Notes under the pieces: generated by a model | What the model was told of the DNA's origin: nothing | Database searches by the model: none | What the model saw: only the letters and a program-made list of their open reading frames with translations | Shown: one piece after another, positions 25,740-33,550 of the stretch | Position numbering within the stretch: the first letter of the stretch is position 1 | Layout of the letters: each line of letters opens with the position of its first letter | Made by a program: the position numbers and the translations under genes | Source of the DNA: Paractinoplanes aksuensis | GTDB taxonomy: Bacteria; Actinomycetota; Actinomycetes; Mycobacteriales; Micromonosporaceae | Direction of reading: 5' to 3' | Assembly (NCBI RefSeq): GCF_024137025.1 | Contig: NZ_JAMYJR010000030.1 | Span: 119,012 to 183,011, forward strand | Length of the DNA: 64,000 nucleotides

Positions 25740-27032
25740 TCATGCCGCCCACTCCAGGTCGGGGTAGGTCTCCGTCGGGGTGCCGGCCAGCCAGCTCACG
25801 CCGTCGGTGACGCGCCGGCGCCGGGCCTGGGTGATCCGACCGGCCAGGTGCTCGGCGTCGCGGGCCACCCCGGCGAACCGGCCCGAACCCCAGGTGTGTT
25901 GCCATGGCAAACCCAGGAAGTACAGCCCCGGGCAGCTCGTGACCCCGCGGTCGTGGGTCGGGTAGCCCCGGCCGTCGAAGATCGGCACCTCGATCCAGCG
26001 GTGGTCGCGGTGGAAGCCGGTGGCCCAGACGACGCTGCTGATCTGCTCGGTCGGCAGCGCCGGCACTGGTACGCCGGGCGTCCACACCGGCTCGTACCGC
26101 GGTTCCTCCGGCGCGTCGAGTCCCGCCCGGTCGACGTACGCGTCAATGGCGTTCTTGATCCCCTCGGCCACCGCGTCGGCGTTGTCCAAGTTGCGCGCCA
26201 GATCGTCGCCGAACGTCAAGGAAACGCCGTCAACGCTCAGCAAACGGCCATGAAGCTGCATCCCCTGCTGAGCGAACCTGCGCAGATCGATGTCGCGCCC
26301 GCCGCCGCGTCCGGTCATGTAGTGGTTGGCCCGCAGCCGCACCTCGTCGGCATCGCCGAAATCGTGCACGCTCTTGTCGTAATGGCCCATCTCCTCGAGC
26401 CAGGCCAGCGTGTCCCGGCCCCGGTAGCGACGGGCGGCCCGGGGCGCGCTGCCGACCGCGAGATGCACACGCCGCCCGGCCAGATGCAGATCCTCGGCGA
26501 TCTGGCACCCGGACTGCCCGGTGCCGACCACCAGCACGTCACCGTCGGGCAGCTGGTCCGCGTTGCGGTACTGCGAAGAGTGCACCTGCACCACACCCGA
26601 CGGGAACTTCTCGGCCAGCCTCGGCATAGCCGGCCGGTGATAACCGCCGGTCGCGACGACCACTTGGTCGGCGGTGACCCGGCTGTCGCTCGTCAGAAGC
26701 TCAAAGGCGTTTCCCGTACGGCGTAGCCGGCTCACCGACACGCCTTCGCGCAGCGGCGGGTCGAAACTGGCCGCGTACTTCTCCAGGAAAGTGACCACTT
26801 CGGACCCGCTCATGAACCCGTCCGGGTCGTCCCCGCTGTACGCGTAGCCCGGCAACCGGCACTGCCAGTTCGGCGTGACCAGGCAGAACGAGTCCCAGCG
26901 GCGGTCGCGCCACTCGTGCCCGACGCGGTTCCGCTCCAGCACCACGTGGTCGGTGCCGCTCTGCCGCAGGTGCCAGCTCATCGCCAGCCCGGCCTGCCCG
27001 CCCCCGATCACGGCGACGCTCACGTGGCTCAC
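25740..27032 (-). CDS. MSMEG_0569-family flavin-dependent oxidoreductase
   Basis: 430 residues of the flavin monooxygenase/FAD-dependent oxidoreductase type. FAD-binding Rossmann motif GGGQAG at about 9-14, followed by SWHLRQSG and VVLERNRVGHEWRDRRWDS; an NADPH-type motif VVGTGQSGCQIAEDL at about 165-180; and the ATGFHRDHRW region near the C-terminus. It is the Nit1C oxidoreductase (NitH/Sll0790-like by position). Its GTG/ATG start overlaps the previous stop by 4 bp. Confidence 0.85.
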   Translation of the reverse strand: MSHVSVAVIGGGQAGLAMSWHLRQSGTDHVVLERNRVGHEWRDRRWDSFCLVTPNWQCRLPGYAYSGDDPDGFMSGSEVVTFLEKYAASFDPPLREGVSVSRLRRTGNAFELLTSDSRVTADQVVVATGGYHRPAMPRLAEKFPSGVVQVHSSQYRNADQLPDGDVLVVGTGQSGCQIAEDLHLAGRRVHLAVGSAPRAARRYRGRDTLAWLEEMGHYDKSVHDFGDADEVRLRANHYMTGRGGGRDIDLRRFAQQGMQLHGRLLSVDGVSLTFGDDLARNLDNADAVAEGIKNAIDAYVDRAGLDAPEEPRYEPVWTPGVPVPALPTEQISSVVWATGFHRDHRWIEVPIFDGRGYPTHDRGVTSCPGLYFLGLPWQHTWGSGRFAGVARDAEHLAGRITQARRRRVTDGVSWLAGTPTETYPDLEWAA

Positions 27033-27307
27033 GGCTCGATCCCTTCGACGAGGACGTCACCGGCGGGCTGAGCGGCCGCCCGGGCCTCGACCGAGGCGAG
27101 GCTGCGGGCGGCGTTGCCGCACGGGAACCCGTACGCCCGGCGCACCCGCTCGCCGGCCTCGGTCAGCGCGGCCCGGCTGGTCGCGACGAAGTCGCCGACC
27201 GCCATCCGCTGCCCCACGGCGAAGAAGTCCTCGACCACGGTCGAGGGCGAATAGATCCTCTGCGCTTCGCCGTCCGGCCAGCGCACCAACACATAGCGTT
27301 CCGGCAT
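27029..27307 (-). CDS. MSMEG_0570-family nitrogen-starvation small protein
   Basis: 92 residues: MPERYVLVRWPDGEAQRIYS, then VVEDFFAVGQRMAVGDFV and GFPCGNAARSLASVE. These match the short MSMEG_0570 family that always sits with the Nit1C/MSMEG_0569 oxidoreductase. First gene of the nine-gene operon; the stop overlaps the oxidoreductase start. Confidence 0.8.
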   Translation of the reverse strand: MPERYVLVRWPDGEAQRIYSPSTVVEDFFAVGQRMAVGDFVATSRAALTEAGERVRRAYGFPCGNAARSLASVEARAAAQPAGDVLVEGIEP

Positions 27308-27336
27308 CGCGAACCCCTAACCGGCCCGTCCGCCCA

Positions 27337-27397
27337 GGTAGGCGGCTGGTGATGGGACACAGTCAAGAAATCGCGCGTTTCCCCGACGTTTCCTCCG
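27337..27397 (-). promoter_or_regulatory. Putative promoter and GlnR-like site of the nitrogen-starvation operon
   Basis: On the minus strand GAAAC (27392-27388) and GAAAC (27381-27377) are spaced by six bases, the 11-bp phasing of actinobacterial GlnR a/b half-sites (GTnAC-n6-GAAAC). Ten bases further is TTGACT (27366-27361), a possible -35, with CCTACC (27342-27337) 18 bp on as a weak -10. The arrangement suits activation by GlnR under nitrogen limitation, but both half-sites are b-type, so this is a hypothesis. Confidence 0.35.
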
Positions 27398-27440
27398 GAA
27401 CAATCCGCCGTTAGAAACACCTCACTTCGGCCCCCGATGA

Positions 27441-28187
27441 CAGCGGTGTTTCCGGTGTGCTGCGGCGTTCGGCGCGGCGGCCTCCGCGTACGCCGAACAC
27501 CGCCCCGACTACGCGCGGGCCGCGATCCGCTGGGCCCTCGAACCCGCACCCGGCCCCCGCGTGCTCGACCTCGGCGCCGGCACCGGGAAGCTCTCGGCTG
27601 CCCTGCCCGGTGACGTCACCGCGGTCGAGCCCGACCCGGCCATGCTGGCCGAACTGCGCCGCGCCCGGCCCGGGACGCGCGCGCTGGCCGGCAGTGCCGA
27701 GGCGATTCCGCTGCCCGACTCATCGGTCGACGCGGTTGTGGCGGGCAACGCGCTGCACTGGTTCGACATGACGGTGGCCGGCCCCGAGATCGCCCGGGTG
27801 CTGGCGCCCGGGGGAGTGCTGGCCGGCCTGTGGAACGTGCTCGACGACAGCGTCGACTGGGTGGCCGGCCTGGCCCACGTGGCCGGCCCCGCGGTCGTCG
27901 GCCCGCGCGACACCCCGGCCGCGTGGCGCGCGGCGATCGCCCACCTTCCCGGCGAGCGGGCCGAGTTCGCGCACGGTCAGCACCGCACGGCCGAGTCGCT
28001 GGTCGCGACCCTGGCCACCCGGGCCGGCCTGCTGGTCATGGCCGGGCCGGAACGCGAGGCCACCCTCGACCGCATCCGCGCCTGTCTCACGAGCCGTCCC
28101 GAAACGGCCACCGGCCCGTTCACCCTGCCCATGCTCACGTGCGTGGTGCGCGCTCAGCGGTTCGGCGTGACCAGCCCGGACTCGTAG
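27441..28187 (+). pseudogene. SAM-dependent methyltransferase with apparent 5' frameshift
   Basis: The open frame encodes a class I methyltransferase: FGAAASAYAEHRPDYARAAI (typical N-terminal helix), motif I VLDLGAGTGKLSAAL, VEPDPAML, and GNALHWFD. No start codon exists in this frame between the stop at 27438 and GTG 27561, although homology begins near 27465. An ATG at 27437 in the next frame (MTAVFPV) looks like the lost N-terminus, so one base seems to be gained or lost around 27455-27467. Translation from GTG 27561 would give 208 residues lacking the first helix. The 3' end overlaps the convergent response regulator by 34 bp. Confidence 0.55.
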
Positions 28188-28810
28188 GCGAAGATCACCA
28201 GCTGGGCACGGTCGCGGGCATGGAGTTTGGTCATGGCCCGGTTCAGATGCGTCTTCGCGGTCACCGGGCTGATCACCATGCGGGCCGCGATCTCGTCGTT
28301 GGACAGACCGCGGGCGGCCAGGGCCACGGCCTCCCGCTCGCGGTTGGTCAGGTGGCGCAGGGCGGCGCCGGTCCGGCGGGGCGGGTCGGCGACATAGCGG
28401 TCGATCAGGCGCCGGGTGATCGAGGGGGCCAGCAGCGCGTCGCCCCGGGCCGCCACGCGGACGGCGTGCAGGAAGTCCTCGGGTTCGATGTCCTTGACCA
28501 GGAAACCGGCCGCGCCCGCCCGCAGCGCGTGGAACACGTACTCGTCCAGGCCGTAGTTGGTCAAGATCACCACGTGGACATCGGCCAGGGTCTCGTCGGC
28601 GGCGATCCGCCGGGTCGTCTCGATGCCGTCGGTCACCGGCATGCGGATGTCGACCAGCGCGATGTCGGGCCGGTGCTGCCGGGCCAGCGCCAGCCCCTCG
28701 TCGCCGTTGCCGGCCTCGGCCACCACCGCGATGCCCGGCTCGGCGTCGAGCAGAGCGCGGAAACCACTGCGGATCAGCGGCTGATCGTCGACGAGCAGAA
28801 CCCGGATCAT
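28154..28810 (-). CDS. NarL/FixJ-type response regulator
   Basis: 218 residues. Receiver domain 1-120 with acidic pocket Asp9/Asp10, phospho-acceptor Asp54 (ALVDIRMP), Thr in VVILTN and Lys in GFLVKDI. LuxR-type HTH at the C-terminus: LTNREREAVALAARGLSNDE IAARM (broken here by a space) and AKTHLNRAMTKL. Its start overlaps the kinase stop by 4 bp (ATGA), so both are made together and should be a cognate pair. Confidence 0.9.
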   Translation of the reverse strand: MIRVLLVDDQPLIRSGFRALLDAEPGIAVVAEAGNGDEGLALARQHRPDIALVDIRMPVTDGIETTRRIAADETLADVHVVILTNYGLDEYVFHALRAGAAGFLVKDIEPEDFLHAVRVAARGDALLAPSITRRLIDRYVADPPRRTGAALRHLTNREREAVALAARGLSNDEIAARMVISPVTAKTHLNRAMTKLHARDRAQLVIFAYESGLVTPNR

Positions 28811-29901
28811 GGCGTACGGTCCACCGGCAGCACGGCCTGCACCGTGAACCCGCCCTCGGCGCGAGCCTCGGCCCGCAACCGGCCGCCGAGCGCGGTCACC
28901 CGCTCCCGCATCCCCAGCAGCCCGATGCCCGGCACCGGCGAGTTATCCGGCGTGGCCCGCCCGTCGTCGTCGACCTGAATGGACACAGCACCCGCCTGAT
29001 AACCGATCCGGACCGACGCGCTGGCCGCCGCCGCGTGCCGGGTCACGTTGGTCAGCGACTCCTGCACGATCCGGTACGCGGTCCGGTCCACCGCCTCCGG
29101 CAGGTCGGGCCGCCGCCCGTCCACCGTGAGCGTGGCCGCCAGTCCGGTCGAGCGAATTTGGCGTACGAGGTCCGGAACGTGCTCCAACCCGTGCGGCGGC
29201 GCCCGGTCGTCGTCGCGCAACGCCTCCAGCGTCGCCCGCAACTCCCGCGACGCCTCCCGCCCGGCCTCCCGGATGGCCACCAGCGCCTCGGGCACCGGCT
29301 CGCCGCGCCGCCGGGCCAGGTGCACCGCCGCCTCGGCCTGCACCTTGATGACGGAGATCTGATGCGTGAGCGAGTCGTGCAGTTCCCGGGCCAGGTGCAG
29401 CCGCTCCTCACCGGCGCGGCGCAACGCGATCTGCTCCCGGGTGCGTTCGGCCTCGTCGGCCCGGCGCTCGGCCTGCCGCAGGGCCTCGCCGGCCGCACCC
29501 GCCGCGATCAGCCAGGCCAGTTCAAGAACGCCCCGGGCCTGGTCAACCGCCTCCCCGGCGCCATCCGACCCGGACAGCAGCGCGGCCCCCGGCAGCGCCG
29601 CCAGCACCGCAACGCTGACCACCACCGTGGCCAGCCGGTGCCCGGCCCGCACAGCCGAATAAACAGCAACCAGGTATGCCACAGCAAAGACCTCGAAGCC
29701 GGCCGCCCGATAGCCCACCGCGCACAACCCCGTGACCACCAACACGGCGAGGGGGTAACGGGTCCGCCCGCCCAGCGCCAAGCCACCCGCGGCGAGCAGC
29801 ACGAACCCGAGCACGCCGCTGGGCCACCCGTCGAACACCAGGATCGCCGCCACCGCAACAGCGACAACCGCGTCCCGGACGTCGATGCGCGTCCTGCCCA
29901 T
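28807..29901 (-). CDS. NarL-system sensor histidine kinase (HisKA_3)
   Basis: About 364 residues from ATG 29901; longer frames upstream exist but look non-coding. Four to five membrane helices cover residues 1-130. The dimerisation/phosphoacceptor motif is ARELHDSLTHQISVIKVQAE; the HATPase domain has RIVQESLTNVTRHA (N box) and VPGIGLLGMRERVTALGG (G box). It should phosphorylate the adjacent response regulator. The stimulus is not evident; no extracytoplasmic domain is visible, as in DesK-like kinases. Confidence 0.85.
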   Translation of the reverse strand: MGRTRIDVRDAVVAVAVAAILVFDGWPSGVLGFVLLAAGGLALGGRTRYPLAVLVVTGLCAVGYRAAGFEVFAVAYLVAVYSAVRAGHRLATVVVSVAVLAALPGAALLSGSDGAGEAVDQARGVLELAWLIAAGAAGEALRQAERRADEAERTREQIALRRAGEERLHLARELHDSLTHQISVIKVQAEAAVHLARRRGEPVPEALVAIREAGREASRELRATLEALRDDDRAPPHGLEHVPDLVRQIRSTGLAATLTVDGRRPDLPEAVDRTAYRIVQESLTNVTRHAAAASASVRIGYQAGAVSIQVDDDGRATPDNSPVPGIGLLGMRERVTALGGRLRAEARAEGGFTVQAVLPVDRTP

Positions 29902-29956
29902 GCGGGCACCATAGCCGGGTCCGGCCCCCGGCGACTCCCACCAACGAAGCAGCACG

Positions 29957-29986
29957 ACTACCACGTACGCGGTAGTCCGCGCGTAC
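29957..29986. promoter_or_regulatory. Overlapping inverted repeats upstream of the two-component genes
   Basis: ACTACC (29957-29962) pairs with GGTAGT (29971-29976), and GTACGCG (29965-29971) pairs with CGCGTAC (29980-29986). They lie between the kinase start and the DUF6223-like gene and could be the response-regulator binding site. Confidence 0.35.
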
Positions 29987-30055
29987 CCCCGACGCGGCAC
30001 CGAATGTCCACAGCGGCACGACGCGCCCAACCCGCCTGGCCACCACGCTCGAAGG

Positions 30056-30355
30056 ATGTATGACCACGAGATCGTCGCCGCTGCCGCCTACACCTTCACT
30101 ACAAGCCGAATCTTCGCCACCGCCGGCGCCTTGATCGCACTGGCCGGCGTCGTACTCGCCCGGTCCAGCAGCCGCCGCCGAGCCGTGGCCGCGGTGACAG
30201 CGAGCCTCATCGGCCTGCTGACCGGCGGGTTGGTGATCGCGCTGGCCGACGGCGGACCGGGTAGCGGAAGCGGCGTCGTGGGCGGTTACGTCGCGCTTGT
30301 CCTCGGCCTCATCGGCGCCGGCCTGGCCCTTACCCGCAAGCGCGCTGATCGGTAA
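30056..30355 (+). CDS. DUF6223-like three-helix membrane protein
   Basis: 99 residues with three hydrophobic helices: AAAYTFTTSRIFATAGALIA, the segment around AVTASLIGLLTGGLVIALAD and GGYVALVLGLIGAGLAL. The GGPGSGSGVVGG loop between helices 2 and 3 is characteristic of the small actinobacterial family I know as DUF6223. GAAGGA lies before the ATG. Role unknown; divergent from the two-component genes. Confidence 0.65.
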   Translation: MYDHEIVAAAAYTFTTSRIFATAGALIALAGVVLARSSSRRRAVAAVTASLIGLLTGGLVIALADGGPGSGSGVVGGYVALVLGLIGAGLALTRKRADR

Positions 30356-30390
30356 GGATCTGAAACTCCGGCCGCGCCGGGCATCCGCTG

Positions 30391-30460
30391 AACCCACCTG
30401 GATGGGGGATCGCGCCGCGCGGGTCGGCGGCCGACACTGCACCCCTATGACTGGGGAGGC
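30391..30460 (+). repeat. Leader copy 1, shared with the next Hsp70-like gene
   Basis: ACCTG, TGGGGGA and CGACACTGCACCCCTATGA are spaced as in the leader of the second Hsp70-like gene (33481-33550), with ACCTG 51 bases before the ATG here and 50 there. TGGGGGA can pair with the CCCCTA at the start codon. It shows that the leader was duplicated with the gene. Confidence 0.6.
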
Positions 30461-33401
30461 GTGGCCGGCGACGGTTGGGCCGCGGGTCGGTGTCAGCGTC
30501 GGCCGTGTCAACACGGCCGCTGCGCTATGGGAACCGGGACGCGGTGTGCGGCCGTTGCTGCCCCCGACGTCGTTCGGGCCCGGCCGGCTGGACGCCGTCT
30601 TCGGAGCCGTGGCCGCCGAAGTGCACCGGACTGTCGGTCCGGTATCGGTGGACGCCGTGGTGAGCTGCCCGCTGAGTTGGGACGCGGCCGAGCGCGACGC
30701 TCTCGCACTGGCGGCCGCGCTCGCAGGGCTGGGCACTGTGGAGGTCGTCGCCGAGCCGTTGGCGGCAGCCTCCTGGCTGGAGGACACGTCGGCCACCGGC
30801 TCGGTGCTGGTCGTCGACGTGGGTGCGGTGACGGCCGACGTGACGCTGGTGCGCCGGGTGGCGTCCGGCTTCGAGACGGTCGCGGCCGAGACCGTACGCG
30901 GCGCGGCGGGGGAAGCGCTGGATGCGGGGCTGACCGAACTCGTACGCACCTGGGTTGCCGTGGCCGGCGGGCTGGGAGCCTGGTCGCGGTTGCGCCAACC
31001 GGCCACGACGCACGACGAGCGGGCCCGGCAAGAACTGACCGCGGAGATCGTCGCGGCCCGGGAAGCGCTGTCGTGGCAACCGAGCGCTGCGCTGCACGTG
31101 CCGCTGGCCGACGTGACCGTGACCGTTCCGGGAGCGCAGTTCGAGGCGGTGGCGGCCAGGGTGCTCGAGCCGGTCGTACGAGCCGTCGCGGCGGTGCTCG
31201 CCAGGTCGACCGGCCCGGTGACGGTGTTGCTGGTCGGCGGCACGAGCCGGATGCCGTTGCTGGCCCAGCTCGTCGCCTCGGTGAGCGGGTCCCGGGCCTG
31301 GCTGGCGCCGGTGCCCGAGCCGGAACTGGTGGTCGCGCGGGGGTGCGCGACCTGGCCGCGACGGGCCCTGCTGGACGACGACGTCCGGTTCACCGTGTAC
31401 CGGCCCCGTCGCCTGACGCCCGGCGAGTGGGAGTCGCTGCTGCTCTACGCCCACAAGTCCGACCCGGTCGCGGGTTCGCCGGATCCGCTCGCCGAGGTCG
31501 AACGGCGGGCCCGGCAGCACTTCGGGGGCAGCGGGGCCCGATCCCACTCGGTCGACGCGGCCCGGCCGTTGACCCGCGGTGCGGCGCTGCGAGTGGTTCC
31601 GGAGCTGGACGGGGCCGAGTGCAACCCGCCGAGCGCCGAACTGCGCTGGCAGGAGGCGGTCCATGAGGTCGCGTTCCGGGTTCGGCCGTTGCTCGGTGCC
31701 GGGCAGGTGGTTCGTGGTTCCGTGCGGGTCTGGTGCGGGCCGCTCGTGCTGGGCGAAGTGTCGGTCGCGCTGCCGGTGGGCGGTGCGCCGACCGGAGCCG
31801 CGCCGCTGTCGCCCGAGCCGATGAAGCGATACCGCCGGATCTTCCCGTCCTACTCCAGCCGCGACCGGGACGTCGTCCGCCAGTTCGTGGTGGCTGCGCA
31901 AGCGTTGGGCGACACGTACCTCCAGGACATCCTGACCCTGCGCGCCGGCGAGGACTGGGACCAGCGGCTGCTGGAGCTGATCGCCGAGGCCGACGTGTTT
32001 CAGCTCTTCTGGTCGAGCAACTCGATGACCTCACCGAACTGCCGCCGCGAATGGGAACGGGCCCTCGCCCTGCGACGGCCCTCGTTCGTGCGCCCGGTGT
32101 ACTGGGAGGATCCGCTGCCCCGGGCGCCGCACCTCGACCTGCCGCCGGCCCAGCTCCAAGCCCTGCACTTCGCCAAGGTCCCCGTCCTGGTACCGGCCGC
32201 ATCGCCGACCGCCGACCAGGCACCGATACCCATGAACGCAGGCGGCTCGTCAGCCGCCGGCTGGCGGACGGCCGGGGACCTGAACGCTGTGCGACAACTA
32301 TCGGTTCCTCCGCCACCTCCGCTGTTCAAGAGTGATCAATCTTGGGAACTACCGGCTTGGCCGCCTGCTGCGCTTGATATGTCGCCTGAACCGCCGGCGT
32401 GGCGACCTGCTGAGCCTGATCGGGGCCCGGAACTTTTTGCGCGGCCGGCTCAGTCGTCCGAGGTCGTCGACTTCGATTCGGCGGGAACCGGTCGGCACAG
32501 GGCACCGAGGGGGCAAACCGGTCCGGCGCGGCACGCCGCGGACGACACGGATCCACGCCAGGCGCGGAGTGTTCCACCACCGTTCGAGCCGCAGCGCCGA
32601 GTCCGCCGGGCTGCATCCGAAACGCCTGGTTACGACGGTTTCAAACAAGCGTACGGCGGTGTGTCGCCCGCCTACGGCGCTGACGGCACTGATCCGGGCC
32701 GCCGGGCTGGGCGCGAAACTCCTCCTACCGACCGTTTCCAGCAGGGGTACGGCGGGGTGTCGCCCACCTTCGGCGCTCCGGAGAGGCCCGCTGAGCGCCA
32801 AAGATATGGCGAGCCCACCGCCGGTGGTGCGACCGGAGACGTGCCCAGGGCCTCTGGGAGGCGATTCGGTGGGACGGCGCGCGGCGGTGTGCCGCCGGAG
32901 CGGGCCGCGGATCGAGCTCCGGCGGTGGGAAGCGCGGGCAGAGCGTCGGTGGTCGGCCGCGCGGACCGGGTGGCGAGGGCTGAAAATGCGGGCCGGGCGT
33001 CGGTGGGCGAGGGAACTGGCCGGGCCACAGTGGGCCGCGCCTCGGCGGGGCGGGCGTCGGTCGGACCGGGTTCCGGGTCGGCCCGGGCCTCGGTGAGGCC
33101 GGCGGGGGTCGGGGGACCGGGGCACCGCGACCCAGGGGACCCGCACCGGAAGTTCGACGGGGGTCACGCCGGGAGGCGTGCTCGGCGCCGGGCCGGTTTC
33201 CTGTGGCTCGCGACGGGGTTGATCGTCGGGGTTCTGGGGCTCTTGTGGTTGGGTGCGGCGCTCATCGGCGGGAGGGCCGCCGCAAGCATCGTTCTGGGTG
33301 TGGTCGCCGTCGTGGCCGGCTCGACGCTGGCGGTCGTCGGCGGGTGGCGGTTGAAGCTCGAGCGCACGGGCCGCAGGGCGGGCGGTGGCCGAGTGCAGTG
33401 A
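30447..33401 (+). CDS. Hsp70-like ATPase - TIR domain - two-helix membrane anchor fusion
   Basis: 984 residues. Residues 10-300 are an Hsp70/actin-like ATPase: phosphate 1 VGVSVGRVNTAAAL, CPLSWDAAERDAL, VVAEPLAAASW, phosphate 2 VVDVGAVTADVTLV, adenosine motif LLVGGTSRMPLL. Residues 318-445 are the beta-rich module that precedes TIR in many actinobacterial proteins (LTPGEWESLLLYAH, RVWCGPLVLGEVSV). Residues 463-580 are TIR: IFPSYSSRDRDVV, YLQDILTLRAGEDW, ADVFQLFWSSNSM, with Glu535 (NCRREWERAL) at the position of the NADase Glu. A Pro/Gly/Arg-rich tail (590-910, with YGGVSP and GRASVG repeats) ends in two membrane helices (about 917-968). No Hsp70 substrate-binding domain is present. It is likely a membrane-tethered TIR effector or scaffold controlled by the ATPase; function is inferred. 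No ribosome site precedes the ATG. Confidence 0.85.
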   Translation: MTGEAWPATVGPRVGVSVGRVNTAAALWEPGRGVRPLLPPTSFGPGRLDAVFGAVAAEVHRTVGPVSVDAVVSCPLSWDAAERDALALAAALAGLGTVEVVAEPLAAASWLEDTSATGSVLVVDVGAVTADVTLVRRVASGFETVAAETVRGAAGEALDAGLTELVRTWVAVAGGLGAWSRLRQPATTHDERARQELTAEIVAAREALSWQPSAALHVPLADVTVTVPGAQFEAVAARVLEPVVRAVAAVLARSTGPVTVLLVGGTSRMPLLAQLVASVSGSRAWLAPVPEPELVVARGCATWPRRALLDDDVRFTVYRPRRLTPGEWESLLLYAHKSDPVAGSPDPLAEVERRARQHFGGSGARSHSVDAARPLTRGAALRVVPELDGAECNPPSAELRWQEAVHEVAFRVRPLLGAGQVVRGSVRVWCGPLVLGEVSVALPVGGAPTGAAPLSPEPMKRYRRIFPSYSSRDRDVVRQFVVAAQALGDTYLQDILTLRAGEDWDQRLLELIAEADVFQLFWSSNSMTSPNCRREWERALALRRPSFVRPVYWEDPLPRAPHLDLPPAQLQALHFAKVPVLVPAASPTADQAPIPMNAGGSSAAGWRTAGDLNAVRQLSVPPPPPLFKSDQSWELPAWPPAALDMSPEPPAWRPAEPDRGPELFARPAQSSEVVDFDSAGTGRHRAPRGQTGPARHAADDTDPRQARSVPPPFEPQRRVRRAASETPGYDGFKQAYGGVSPAYGADGTDPGRRAGRETPPTDRFQQGYGGVSPTFGAPERPAERQRYGEPTAGGATGDVPRASGRRFGGTARGGVPPERAADRAPAVGSAGRASVVGRADRVARAENAGRASVGEGTGRATVGRASAGRASVGPGSGSARASVRPAGVGGPGHRDPGDPHRKFDGGHAGRRARRRAGFLWLATGLIVGVLGLLWLGAALIGGRAAASIVLGVVAVVAGSTLAVVGGWRLKLERTGRRAGGGRVQ

Positions 33402-33480
33402 TCCGGGTCGCTGGGGATCGGGCGTGATCTCCGTCGCAATGAGCGTGATTTCTCCGCTTTGATGGCGGGCTGTCGGCCGA

Positions 33481-33550
33481 GCGCACCTGATTGGGGGAGG
33501 CGCTCAGGCGGCTGGCAGTCGACACTGCTCCCCTATGAGTGGGGAGGGAT
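33481..33550 (+). repeat. Leader copy 2, shared with the upstream Hsp70-like gene
   Basis: Carries ACCTG, TTGGGGGA and CGACACTGCTCCCCTATGA at the same spacing as 30391-30460. The conserved CGACACTGC and start-codon region lack a Shine-Dalgarno sequence, so a leaderless or unusual start is possible for both genes. Confidence 0.6.

Noticed and set aside
24392..25810. 472-residue plus-strand frame opposite the Sll0783-like and amidohydrolase genes
   Set aside because: Runs across two conserved minus-strand genes with ribosome sites; its protein is Val/Gly/Glu/Arg-rich without motif.
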